Shown here one piece after another: positions 21,630 to 32,268 of a stretch of DNA of 64,000 nucleotides; the first letter of the stretch is position 1; each line of letters opens with the position of its first letter. The notes beneath the pieces were generated by a model. It was not told the origin of the DNA. It was given only the letters and a program-made list of their open reading frames with translations, and did not search any database. The stretch covers positions 54,190,501 through 54,254,500 of the forward strand of contig OX419761.1 of assembly GCA_948567375.1 (NCBI GenBank), written 5' to 3'. Source of the DNA: Lunularia cruciata (taxonomy: Eukaryota; Streptophyta; Marchantiopsida; Lunulariales; Lunulariaceae). The translations under genes and the position numbers were made by a program.

Positions 21630-24600
21630 TGTGGTACCCACATTTTTTTGGTTTTGGATAGTTTCAAGGAAATTTTGAAGAAGAAGTACGTTAGTAAAGC
21701 CTAAGGAGGGCTAAACGGGGAAGAAATAAGAAAAAGCATGTGTTTGGGGCCAAACCCAAAGTTGACCTTGGGTCAAGACCGAAGGACCCGAGATGGACAA
21801 AAGAGGAAGACAAAGAAGGGGACTTTGTATTGAGCGAGGTAGTTTGATCTGAAGAACCTATAACAAACTTCTTTGGAGTTAGCAAATCAAGAAAGTACGC
21901 GAGAAGAAAGTAATGACCTTGGGATCAAGAAGTTCTTGATAGTGACAAGAAACAACCCCACAGAATTAGTGATTGGAGTAGAGAAACAATTGAAGAATGA
22001 CCAATCAGCATAGAACAATAAAATCAAGACTTTTGCAAGGAAGCAGTGCAATGTCCAAACGCTACCCTATTCCTATTCAAAGTCGACCCAAAGTAATACA
22101 AATTGAAAATCCATAGGAAGACGAGTGGAGTAGGATCTCGGGAAAGATCTTCCACAAGAAGAGGGTGAGGAAATACATGATAGCCCCAAAAGTGAGCAAG
22201 CAAACTGTGGTGAGGGGACTTGCAATTTGTAGATTAGAAGTAGTAGCGCGGATCAAAGTCTTGGCAAGACTTCATCTCAAGTTCTTGGCCTGGAATTGGA
22301 ACTTCAGTTTTCCAAGTTTTATGGTACAAATCACAACAAGGAACTGCAAGGATTGGCCAAAGCACAAGGAGAAGAGAGGAAATCTGGCTCAATGGACTGA
22401 GTTGGATTGGAGAATAGTCTTGGGGAGAGAAGCAAGAGAGGAAGGAGGTACTACCTTCTATCGGAAGTGTGATGCTTCAAAAGAGACTACCAAGGTGAGA
22501 AACTTGTTCAATCAACCTTGCACCAAGAATGTGTATAAGGTGGATAGTTATAGAGACCCCAAGAGGAGAGGGATTGTAAGTGCAATGATGGAAATGTTCA
22601 AGTCGGAGCAAACCACCTATGTTACAATGCAACAAGCAGTGTTCTTTCACCAAATGTTTGCAAGAGAGGCAATAGATTGGGCAAAATGTCTACATCAACG
22701 AGTGGGGTGGATGATTTTGGATTGAAGAATGGATATGCCACCACATTATTTCATGCCTTTCATAGCTCATTTTTATTTTGGGCTGAACTTGCTAACTTTG
22801 GAAGAAAGAAACCAAATGCGCTCGCACTTTCATCCGGATCTACGGAAAGAGATGGATGCACATGAACAATTATATGGAGAGGGTGTGAGACGGGGATGAG
22901 TACTACAAGAAAAGTGGGAAGGAGAAAATTTTAGCAATTGACATCTCAAGGGCCAAAAAGAGAACTAAGCCTGAAAGTTGCCTTGCAATAGTTCACCCAC
23001 AAAAGGTGCAGAAGCTTAACCAACGGCGTTGATGGTGAAAATGAAGGAATCAATGTTGGAACCCAAAGAAGAGTCCAAAGGGGAAACCGGATCAAAAGGA
23101 GAAGTGTCGGGAGAAGAAGAAGAGTTCATCCTGCAAAGTGAAGAATCAAGTAGTGGCAATGAAGGCGAGGTGGAGGTTCAACAAACCCAAAGGCAGATGA
23201 TGGATACAGGGAAGCCAAGCCCAGAAGTCTCTATGATTGAACGGGGAAGTGAGAAGAAGAAGGAAGAAGAAGTCTTGGCATGACCACAAACTGCCAGAGG
23301 GAAGAATAGTGTGCAAGCAGCCAAGGTGGGGCATAGTAAAGTTGTCACGGAAGAGGAGGAGAGCTTGGATGCGGAAATTTTGAGAGTACAAAGATTGCAA
23401 CTTTGGAGTTAGGTGCAAGAGGAGTGTTTCCTAAAGAGGAAGACAAAGGCCAAGCTGATGATAAGAAGTGTAATGGAGTGGATTATCTATCAAAAGTTGT
23501 GTGCCCACTATTGGCGTTCCTACAACAAAAGAAAGGAGAGATGGTGAGTGCCAATCTCAATGTACATGATGAGTTGGCAGTAGTATAGAAGTGGAGTGCA
23601 AAGACCTCGTTGTTAAGAAGTAAGCTAACGAGAGTGGAGATGGAAGCCAAAGAACTTGAAGTTGAGGAGATTCTTTGGAGTAAGCACTCTGAAGTAATGA
23701 GGAAGGATTGAGTAAAGTGCCATGAGGAGGCAAAGGAGCTCACAACATTGGTTGCAGTGCTGAAGGGAGAAATTGCTGATGCACAAGTAGAGTTCATACA
23801 CTCAAAGGCAAGTATAGTGGTAATGGAGCAGGAGTTGGAAAGTCTCAAGAAGAAGGCCATTGAGAAAGATAAAGCTGGGTAGAGGGAGTTAGCCAAGCAT
23901 GGTAGAAAAGAAGATTGGTTGCATGGATTGGTGAAGGTGGTAGAAGAGTAGATTATTGTAAATCAAAAGGAGAAGGAGGCAATGAAGGTTGAATTTGAAG
24001 ATGAGCTCCAGATGTATCAAAATGAATTGGAGGAAGAAAGGAATAGTGAGAGGCTCAAGATCACAAGAGAAGCCGATGATGTAATTGAGGTGGTAAATGA
24101 AATCAAGGAGATGCTGAGCATGAAGGTTGGAGGTAAATTTGGAAGAAGCTAGATTGCACAAGCTGAAATTGTTGGTGCATGAGACACGCAAGAGAAAGGC
24201 AAAGGACATGGAGTTGAATAATTTATTAATTTGTCTACAAGAACAAGTAGATAGGAAGTTGTTAGAAGTGGGAGACAATGTGTGTCTTAGATTGGATCTT
24301 GTTAGGACTGAGTTAGACAAACGTTGTAGTGAAGTACAAGAAGTTAGAAGGTCCAAAGTAGTCAAGTAGGAGTGCAAGTGTCTTTGGAGTTGTCATTTGA
24401 GACATTAGAGAAGAGTGGGTTGGGAGGAAAAGAGTTAAATAGATTACCCACTAGTGCAATCATCATAGTTTGTAGTGAAGACATTGTAGAAATAGAAGAG
24501 TTAGGAGTAGAATTAAATTGACCTAAAGATGGGGAAATTCTTGAGAGATCATCGGGTTTGGAAGCCAAAGTTGAGGTTGACATCGGATTGGAGTAGTAAC

Positions 24601-25389
24601 AATTTTGAGATTTGAAGAGGCAAATATGAAAAGGTGCATTGTCATTTCGGATCTGTAGGTTGGTAAAGTTGTTATAGAATGGTATAGTTGTTAGTAATTG
24701 TCAATTGCTTTACTATTTAAAGGAAGCATTCGCAATCATATGTTGTTTAGTATTCATAATTTCTAAAGACAGATAAAGTGAAGTGTTGATTTCAATGCTC
24801 ATCGCTTGAGCTTGATTCTGAGTATCAACTCTATGTGTGTGTTTGTGAGTGTGCAAAGAATTCTAAAGTGCAAATCAATGTGCGTGTTGGATCTTGGATT
24901 TAATAACCTTGATCTTCATTTTGTGTGTTTGATCTTGAGTGAAATGCAATTGGAGCAATGCCTTGATAGATCTAAGAGGAATTGTAGTGTTGGTAGTATT
25001 CTACAATTGTGAGTATAGTGCAGTGTTGATGTGAAGCAATTTTGATTGAGGAAGTTATGCCTTCAATGGAGGGGTGGAAAAAAATTCTAAGGCAAAGTCA
25101 TTTTGCAGTGAAGTGCCGTGTTTGGGAGAATTTGAATCATCACAATTAGGATTGTTTAGAAAGATTTTATAAACATGTGATTATGGGTGACAAATTGTTG
25201 TGACAAGACTACAATTCAGTGCTTGTTATGCTCTTCTGGGTGTGGTTTCTACCTGAGAGACTAAAGACGCAACCAAGAAGAATTGAAATTGTTACTTTGC
25301 TTTGTATTTGACCAATTCTGACTAGTATCTTAGCAGGAACAAACTTTACTTACTTGATTACCGCAAAAGTGATATTTTTTGGGTTGTCA
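21630..25389 (+). mobile_element. 3.76-kb LTR, copy 2 (5' LTR)
   Basis: It begins TGTGGTACCCACATTTTTTT and ends TTTTTTGGGTTGTCA. It aligns end to end with LTR copy 1. A primer-binding site of the plant Tat/Athila type follows nine bases later and then gag, so this is the 5' LTR of an element running rightward. The rest of that element is missing beyond 26,506, where the inverted chromovirus copy begins. The LTR contains a decayed ORF at 22,165-24,596. Confidence 0.78.
22165..24596 (+). pseudogene. LTR-encoded coiled-coil protein, copy 2 (decayed)
   Basis: This is the second copy of the LTR-internal ORF, about 810 codons. The first 186 codons are uninterrupted: ICRLEVVARIKVLARL, WTELDWRIVLGREAREEG, DPKRRGIVSAMMEMFKSE, TTYVTMQQAVFFHQMF. 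After a frame change at about 22,725 come PPHYFMPFIAHFYFGLNLL and FHPDLRKEMDAHEQ. An acidic, glutamate/lysine-rich linker covers 23,029-23,280. A coiled-coil tail, with EARLHKLKLLVHETRKRKAKD at 24,142-24,210 and LRLDLVRTELDKR, ends in VDIGLE and a stop at 24,594-24,596. Both copies keep the same domain order and the same C-terminal end. No known domain is recognised; it is neither gag, pol nor an obvious envelope, since I see no signal peptide or membrane segment. Confidence 0.65.
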
Positions 25390-25398
25390 TATGATTTT

Positions 25399-25417
25399 TG
25401 GCACCACTGCCAAGGAT
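25399..25417 (+). other. Decayed primer-binding site of Tat/Athila type
   Basis: TGGCACCACTGCCAAGGAT resembles the TGGCGCCGTTGCCGGGGAT site common in plant Tat and Athila elements. Four of five differences are G-to-A, as expected from decay of methylated CG or CNG sites. It starts nine bases after the LTR end, the usual spacing for these elements. Confidence 0.65.
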
Positions 25418-25851
25418 ACAAATCTTGGAAGTGGAAGAATATGAAGCCAATTTTGAAATTGGGTGTCAAAGCAATATGAATGTCTGCATTGAGAGAACAA
25501 CGAGAAGAGGGAGTTTGAAGACAAACGTTGCATCATGAAGAAGAAGAACGCCTGAAGATCCAGCCCACTTTTGACAAAACCAAACGGGAGGCATTAGACT
25601 TTCAACTTCTTCATGAAGTGCAAGAAACCTTGTGAGAACTCAATCAAAAGAAACACAAAGGTGGTTGGCAAGAAAATTTCTCATCTCCCGCTGCCAAGAA
25701 GAAGAAAGACTCAAGTGTGCAGACATATTCATTACAACCTAGTACACCAAATTCCCCTAAAGTTGTAAAGGAAGTCAAATTTAGCAAGAAATTTGTTTGG
25801 GAAAAGACAACATGAACACTAACAAAAGAAGAGTGTCAACACCTTCTACGC

Positions 25852-26506
25852 ATGATTCCTCGATTGTCTCAAGGGAATTTTGAAGAACACTTCAAAGGTG
25901 TTGAGCCTTTTTCTTCTACTCGGGTTGAAGTCAACACAATCAGAGAGGAAGTAATTGTTAAAGAAGACCCAACGTTGAACTTGAACTTAACTTGGAATCC
26001 TTGGGCTGTCAATACGGTGTCCATACCAACCAATTCCTTAGCTCCCTCAAGTTCAACTTGACCATAGCCAATTCCACCGAGCCAAACATTGACTTCATTA
26101 CCTGTCACCCGACATGCATATCAAAAGTATAAGGGGACAAAACAAGACAAAGATCCCCATGAATTCATCAAAGAATTCAAGGTCATTTCCTTTGCTAATA
26201 AGGAACATGACTTGGTGGATCACTTGAGAATTTTTCCAAGTTTGCTCAAAAAGAAGGCTTGGAGTTGGTTTACTCATGTAACCTAGAAGGAGTTTGTACT
26301 GGCGGACTGAGCAGACTTGAGAAACAATTTCTTGGAACGCTTTTGGGAAGTTGATTATGACACGAGTGTCTTCACGACGCTCAATGATTTGAATAGAGGC
26401 AAGAAGAAGAAGTTGAGAGACTACTCTGAGTGGTTCATGGTGCCCTTGAACCGAGTCCCAAACCAATCGGGTGTGGTGGTTACTTCGATGCCCAAGCCAT
26501 TACCTA
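25852..26506 (+). pseudogene. gag remnant of the long-LTR element
   Basis: After an upstream decayed stretch, the reading includes KYKGTKQDKDPHEFIKEF, LRIFPSLLKKKAWSWF and, after two stops, ADLRNNFLERFWEVDYDT and LRDYSEWFMVPLNRVPNQ. The W-S-W-F core and the surrounding spacing match the plant retrotransposon gag family. Position and strand fit the 5' LTR and primer-binding site at 21,630-25,417. It ends abruptly at 26,506 beside the inverted chromovirus LTR, so the insertion disrupted it or a deletion removed the rest. Confidence 0.75.
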
Positions 26507-26931
26507 TGTAAAAGACCAAATCTGAGGAGAGAAATAGGAGAATGGAAACTCACATTGGGACACTTGAATGAGTGAAAACTCCGAATGACTAGCATGAGCT
26601 TTGGCTTTGGTATTTATAGGTAGCATACAAGGCCCTCGAGAAGCTTCTCAAGAAGCTTCCTTGAGCCGCTTTCTTAGAGTGCAAGCCAAGTTATTTAGGA
26701 AGCTTCTCAAGAAGATTCCTTCTAGAAGCCGCCTACTTGGCATGCAAGCTAAACTAGTTAGAAGCTTCTAGAAGCTTTCGTCTAGAAGCTACCTGCTTGG
26801 AGCTCAAGTTAACTAGTTGGGAAGCTTCCCAAGAAGCTTTCTAGATGCTTTTGGAATATTCTAGGCTAATTTGGTTTATTCTCTACTTTGTTAGCCTTAC
26901 TAGCTACGTTGCTAAATTCCATACGGTTATA
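26507..26931 (-). repeat. 3' LTR of chromovirus copy 2
   Basis: Read on the minus strand it starts TATAACCGTATGGAATTTAG (the initial TG has decayed to TA) and ends GGTCTTTTACA. The TATA box is at 26,611-26,618. GAAGCTTCTAGAA at 26,761-26,773 is a perfect three-unit heat-shock-like site. HindIII-type palindromes (AAGCTTCTCAAGAAGCTT) recur as in copy 1. Confidence 0.9.
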
Positions 26932-26969
26932 TATTCCACCACCGCTGGTTGGTGACATCCTCGTCGCCA

Positions 26970-28260
26970 TTGAAGCTTCAAACTCCTAGATGGCTATCTA
27001 TGCATTCTGGAGGTGAGAAAGAGGTTCCTAGGTGGCATCATGAAGGGGATACCTTTTCTAAAGGACCTTGTACTCCATATGTTGGCGACGTCCTCGATGG
27101 ATGTGGCGACATGCAAGGATACAATCAACTTTGTACTCCTCATGATCATTCATAGGGATAGGAGGAGGAGGAGGTTGGACTGAAGAGGAGAAAGAAGAGG
27201 GGTAAGGAACAAAGGATTTCAACTTGGAAACATGAAAGACAAGATGAATGCGCATATGACAAGGCAAGGCAAGTCAATAAGCAACAGGAGAGACAATTTG
27301 GGTGACATCAAAAGGTCCTATCCAATTAGGGGCAAGTTTACAAACTTGGGTATCAAGTGGGAGGGGTAGATTACTAGAGGATAACATAACTTTATCACCA
27401 ACTTCAAAGGTGAGATCACGACAATGATGGTCTACATATTTTTTTGACGATTCTAAACAACAAGGAGGTGAGATTTGGCTTGTTAGAGAGATTCAAAGAT
27501 GTTGGTCAAGAGGGTTGAAGTATGGAGGACTTGAGATGGATGAGGAGAAAGAAGAGAATCAAGGACAAGCGGATCTTGGCCAAAATTGAGAAAGAAAGGA
27601 GAGAATCCGGTGCTTGCCTGTTTAGAATTATTGTTTGCAAACTCCGAAGCCGCAAGGCATTGATCCCAAATGGTATGGTGAATGTTGACAAAGGCACAAA
27701 GCATATCTTCCAAGGTGCAATTTGCATGTTCCGTTTGTCCATCAGTATGAGGATGATAGGCTATGGACAAAGCAAGCTTGGTGCCAAGTAGCTGGAAGAG
27801 TGCTTGCTAAAACTTTTTGGTGAAGCGAGGATCATGGTCGGAGATGAGTACATGTGGCATCTCATGATATTTGAAGACATTATCAAAGTAGAGTTACGCC
27901 AAGGTTGGAGCATCCACAGTATCAACCATTGGTGCCAAATGGATTTGCTTACTAAGCTTATCCACAAACACCACAATTGATGTGTGACCTTGTTGTGTCT
28001 TGGGTAAGGAGGTGATGAGATCTAAAAGCTCACATGTTCCCAATGAGTAGCTAGAATGGAAGTGGTTGAAGGACTCTACTTTGCTTCTGGTTACTAGCCT
28101 TGTTACATTGACAACTCTCACATGATTGGACAAAGTCCCAAACATCTCGTGTCCTTTTGGACCACCACCATTGGCATTGGAGGGTACCCAAGGTCTTGTC
28201 CACTCCTATGTGACCAACTATTGGTAAATCATGGGCTTCTTGAAGGCGCAAAAGTCAAAG
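26970..28260 (-). pseudogene. Integrase and chromodomain, copy 2
   Basis: The minus strand reads, from 28,251 downward, RLQEAHDLPIVGHIGVDKT, the zinc-binding CESCQCNKA, VVFVDKLSKQIHLAP, then after frame changes HPHTDGQTEHANCTLEDM and NNSKQASTGFSPFFLNFG. The chromodomain EEYKVDCILACRHIHRG followed by WEPLSHLQNA lies at about 26,970-27,157. Glutamines here replace the stops seen in copy 1. The core is broken by several frameshifts, for example near 27,790 and 27,900. Confidence 0.88.
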
Positions 28261-28389
28261 ATCACCTTTGGTTGGAACGTAGATCTAGTCCGTATAGAAT
28301 AGAAGGCCTTCCTTGAAGGGGAAGGTGTTGTACTCCTTGTCGCATGCTATCAGACGACCATGTACCATTTGGAAGAAGGGATCTTGTTG

Positions 28390-29160
28390 TAGAGTTGATC
28401 AAAACTCGTTATGGACCTTGGGGTCAATTGACACCGTCATAATTGCCACCGTGATAAGAGGAAGAGCCTTAAAATCAGGTTGTCGTGATAGAGCATCAAG
28501 GATGACATGGAACCGACCTAGTTTGTACTCAAGTTTGATGTCAAACAATTGGAGTTGCTCTTCCCATTGATGATGTTGACTCTTCATGTGCTCCAAGTGT
28601 AGGGTTTGCAACAATGGCTTGTGATCAATTTGCATGATCACTTGTTTCCCCAAGAGATAATGCCTCCATACCTTGGTGGCATATACCATTGCAAGCTGTT
28701 CCCAATCTTGAGTAGAGTAATTTCTTTTAGCTGTATTTAGTTGGCAAGACACAAAGGCAATGGGATGTAGTCCATTTGGGAATTCTTGTTGCAACACAGC
28801 TCCAATTGCAAAGTTAGAAGCATCAAAATCAACCACATAAGGTAGTTGAGGATCATATGGTTAAAGAATGGGTCTTGAAGACACCATATGCTTTAACTTT
28901 TGGAATGCTTCTTCATGCTTGGTGGTCCACTCGAAGCTCAAGTTCTTTCCTAAGAGGTCAATCAATGGTGCAGTCACATGAGCATAATAGTGGATGAATT
29001 GTCGGTAAAAATTGGCCAATCCATTGAATGCCCATACTTCAGTAGCATCCTTTGGGGTAGGCCAATCAACAATGGCCTTCTTCCATCTTGATTCCCTCTG
29101 ATGAGATCTTATGACCCAAGAAGGTAACCTCCTTCTACCAAAAGGCACACTTTGACTTCT
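28390..29160 (-). pseudogene. RNase H region, copy 2
   Basis: The minus-strand frame at 28,399-28,836 is better preserved than in copy 1. It reads VDFDASNFAIGAVLQQEF, HPIAFVSCQLNTAKRNYST, EQLAMVYATKVWRHYLLG and IDHKPLLQTLH. The connection segment FNGLANFYRQFIHYYAHV lies at 28,861-29,148. The order and spacing match Ty3/gypsy RNase H. A stop near 28,860 separates the two frames. Confidence 0.88.
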
Positions 29161-29760
29161 TGCAGTAAAATTTCCATTGTTGTAGTCGTCTTAAGACTTC
29201 TCGCACATGATTCAGGTGTTTTTACTCTGTCTTGCTATAGATTAAGATATCATCTAAGAGTACCATCACGGACTGATCCAATAGTCCATCCAACACCCGA
29301 TGCATCTAATCCATGAAGACTGTTGGAGCATTAGTTAGTCCGAAAGGTATAACTCTCCACTCAAAATGCCCATACCTTGTGCGAAAGGCAGTCTTTTGCA
29401 CATCCTCTCTATCAATAGAGATTTGCCCATAGCCGCTACAAAGATCCAGCTTGGAAAAGTAGCATGCTCCACTTAGTTGATCAAGCAAGTCATCAATCTG
29501 AGGCAAGGAATATGCATTCTTCATGGTTTGCTTATTGAGCTCATGATAATCAATACAAAAATGAAGTCCTCCATCCTCCTTTGGAACAAATAGTACCGGT
29601 GCTCCCCAAGGAGAGGTACTATGTTGTATGAAGTCCTTCTCCAACAACTCGGTAAGTGTTGTTTGCAACTCCTCCAACTCCTTTGGTGAAAGCCGATAGA
29701 TTGGTCTACTCACTGGAGTACTCCCTGGAAATAACTCGATCTTGAAGGGCATACCTCAAT
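29160..29760 (-). pseudogene. Reverse transcriptase region, copy 2
   Basis: The minus strand at 29,306-29,752 reads [56 protein letters not shown] and [19 protein letters not shown], continuing to the catalytic LLDDILIY segment near 29,250 after a break. The two catalytic aspartates are intact. The glutamine in EKDFIQHST replaces the TGA of copy 1. Confidence 0.92.
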
Positions 29761-30172
29761 CAGAAGGTAATCCCTTTGGCAAATCATCCAAAAACACGTC
29801 CACAAACTCCTTAACTATCCGATCAACCATTGCTTGATGAGGCTCTCGGCCCTCCGCAGATTGTTCTTGTGCAATCGGCTTGATCCATAGTGCAAATATA
29901 GACTTATCTTCCTCCAAAGCTTGCTCTATGGCTGCTTTATTAACAAACTTCTCTTCTAGGGACTCATCTCTCTTCCAAACTTACTCTCTGGTTGCTTTCT
30001 TGGCAAACTTACCATCTTGGGACTCATCTCTCTTCCAGGTTCACTCAATGGCTACTTTTTGGACAAACTTCCCATCTTGGGACTGATTATTCTTAGGTGT
30101 CTTACTCAGAGGAGCCAGACAACCTAATTGGAAATTCCTACCTTGGTGTTGTACTTGAATTTTGCATCGGGT

Positions 30173-30520
30173 CTAATCAAATTGAACCTTATGATGTTCA
30201 AGCCAAGGTAGACCCAAAATGATATCATAGCGTAGAGGTGCCACTACAAACCTCATACACTCCAAATACTCCTTCCCAATCTTGAAGGTAACAGGATGCG
30301 AGGTGCGGAATGCAAAACCCTTTCTACCATCCGCCATCATCAACCTACTTCCCATCACTGGCTTGATAGGAATACCCAATTCCTTTGCTACTTGCATAGA
30401 CATGCAATTCTTTGAACTTCCAAAATCAACCAAAATCCTACAACCCCGATTAGATATCGTACCTTGCAAGTGAAGCAAACTTGCATAGGTCGAGCCTTCA
30501 ATCCCATTGGAACTAATCAA
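30173..30520 (-). pseudogene. Protease region, copy 2
   Basis: This open frame of 115 codons reads NRGCRILVDFGSSKN, VAKELGIPIKPV, KEYLECMRFVVAPLRYD and IILGLPWLEHHKVQFD. As in copy 1 the catalytic triad position reads D-F-G where D-S-G or D-T-G is expected. The frame is otherwise undamaged. Confidence 0.88.
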
Positions 30521-30529
30521 GCTCCAAGA

Positions 30530-31060
30530 GGCGGCTCAAAATCTCCTACTGGGATTCCTCGTTTCCCTGATCATTCTGCTCCACAACCTCCACTTGTGCA
30601 ACTTGTCGAGGTCGTCCATTCTTGAGTGGACATTCAGCAATGCGATGCCCCACTTGGCAACAATAAAAACAACCACCATTTTGTCACAGTTTCTCTCTAT
30701 CTACCATGCCAAGTGGTCTTCGTTGAATGGCATCTATCTCCATTGGTGCTGGCTCCTCCACTTATGTGTAGTGTATTGGTAGGTTCTGTGGGGGTCGAGG
30801 TCGAGACCAAGTTGTTGCCACCAAGGAATCAAAACGTTTAGCCAACCGTATGGCTTCCTCCAAATGTTGTGGCTCTCGCATGGTTATCTCTAATTTGGTT
30901 CTTGCTTTCAAGCCCATCACAAATCAATCCAGAGCTTCACCTTCCAATATATCTAGAATTTGCATGATTGTGTTTTGGAACTGCGGGATGTAACTTCTAA
31001 TAGAGCCAATTTGTTTCAATTTTGCCAACTTATCCCGTGCAGCTCGTGTGACATTTATAA
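30530..31060 (-). pseudogene. gag remnant, copy 2
   Basis: The minus strand carries the zinc knuckle CFYCCQVGHRIAEC near 30,640-30,690 and upstream the capsid part matching copy 1 (QNTIMQILDILEGEALD near 30,960). A stop-containing stretch replaces the middle. Similarity ends at about 31,060, marking the truncation point of the element. Confidence 0.75.
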
Positions 31061-31187
31061 CTTAAAAATGACTAATTATTGCACTCTTGAATTTTGCACA
31101 TGTCAAGATTGGCAACAATTTGTCTTACTACCTTATGTTATGGAACGAATCCGAGTCTAAGGTAATTGTAGCGAAGAAAGCGAGGTT

Positions 31188-31379
31188 GATGGCCATTCTG
31201 AGGTCACGTCAAACTAGAGTTAACCGTTTCGGTTACAATACACGTTAATTATCCGGACAGGATTACCAAACTGTAACCAGAGTGAATGATACCAAAGGTT
31301 AACTCAGGATTACCAAACTGTAACCGGAGTGAATGATACAAAAGGTTAACTCTGGTTTGCATAGCGCGGAATGGCCATC
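31188..31379. mobile_element. Foldback (MITE-like) element with internal tandem repeat
   Basis: GATGGCCATTC...AGAGTTAACC at 31,188-31,225 pairs with GGTTAACTCTGG...GAATGGCCATC at 31,344-31,379, giving inverted ends of about 37 bases with mismatches in the middle. Inside lie two 47-bp tandem units, 31,259-31,305 and 31,306-31,352, each with AGGATTACCAAACTGTAACC. No protein is encoded. Non-autonomous inverted-repeat elements typically look like this. No exact target duplication is evident. Confidence 0.6.
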
Positions 31380-32023
31380 CATTAGGAAAGGAGATTCAAT
31401 AAAAATACAGCAGAACTTAGTTTTCACATGATGCATTCTATACATTAAATCTTTTAAACATGAGCTGACACTTCACACATGACAACAAATGATATGGTCT
31501 AGTTGGATCGCTACAATATATACGAGGTACTCTTGGAAGTCAGAAAGTCTGATTCTATTAAATTCTTTGAGAAGTTCTTTTTTTTCTGACTATTTTTCCT
31601 CACATTTCCGCCATTCTTATCTGTGAGTGAAGTCGTCCTCCAAATTGAACTGACACAAGAGAAAGAAAAACAAAGCACCAAACCCAGTGGATGCCTGTTG
31701 AACCCTTGTTCGTTAACATGGAGAATCGCTCGACGTTATCTTCGGGAGTTATGATTCTGGGGACATAGAAAATCAGCCACTTTATGGGGTTGAAACACAT
31801 GGGATGCAAACGTGGCGCATAATCAAGCGAATGTGGAATTGAAGCGGATCAATGCGGGGTTTCAAATGCAGATATTACGGAATTTTACGGGTAGGAACAA
31901 AAAATCGGGCTCGTCCCGTAAAATTTCTGACGGTCGAATGACAAGTATGAATGGCTTTCGCAACGCGTATTAACCATTTCATTGTTAAATGTAGTGGGAT
32001 GGGAAGACACCAAACCAAATAAA

Positions 32024-32060
<37 letters not shown>

Positions 32061-32268
32061 CATGGGGGCTAAGCCCCAACCCTTGAACGATTAGACAGGT
32101 ACTGCTTTCGTGGCGCGAAACCCTGAATCCCTACTTGGCATAGAAAGACCCCCGCTCGCGCTCTGGAAGGTGAATGTTCAAGTGCATGAGAAAGCAGCTC
32201 AATTTCTGCAGTCTTCCATTGCCGTCAGCTGCTGGCGGGTTGGTGGTGGGGGATTACGCTGGGACATA
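31380..32268. promoter_or_regulatory. Presumed upstream region of the NHL-repeat gene
   Basis: This holds the presumed promoter and 5' leader of the gene starting at 32,269. An inverted repeat GAATTTTACGGG (31,880-31,891) / CCCGTAAAATTT (31,915-31,926) and an (AAAT)n run at 32,017-32,060 are visible. No clear TATA box is placed with confidence. An in-frame upstream ATG at 32,110 would add 53 residues, but the downstream ATG gives a better targeting peptide. Confidence 0.35.
32017..32060. repeat. (AAAT)n microsatellite
   Basis: About ten AAAT units with one imperfect unit lie about 200 bases upstream of the proposed start codon of the NHL-repeat gene. Confidence 0.9.

Larger units (their letters stand above)
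26507..31060 (-). mobile_element. Chromovirus copy 2, inverted and 5'-truncated
   Basis: This is the same family as 14,505-20,197, on the minus strand. From right to left it has gag, protease, reverse transcriptase, RNase H, integrase, a chromodomain and one LTR (26,507-26,931). Similarity to copy 1 fades at about 31,060 inside gag, so the 5' LTR, primer-binding site and start of gag are missing. The adjacent bases at 26,502-26,506 are ACCTA, but no partner duplication can be found because the other end is gone. Its left end lies directly against gag of the long-LTR element. Confidence 0.9.

Noticed and set aside
23146-24377. Minus-strand open frames with transmembrane-like leucine/serine composition
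   Set aside because: They are antisense shadows of the LTR copy 2 coiled-coil ORF, as in copy 1, so no envelope-like gene is claimed.
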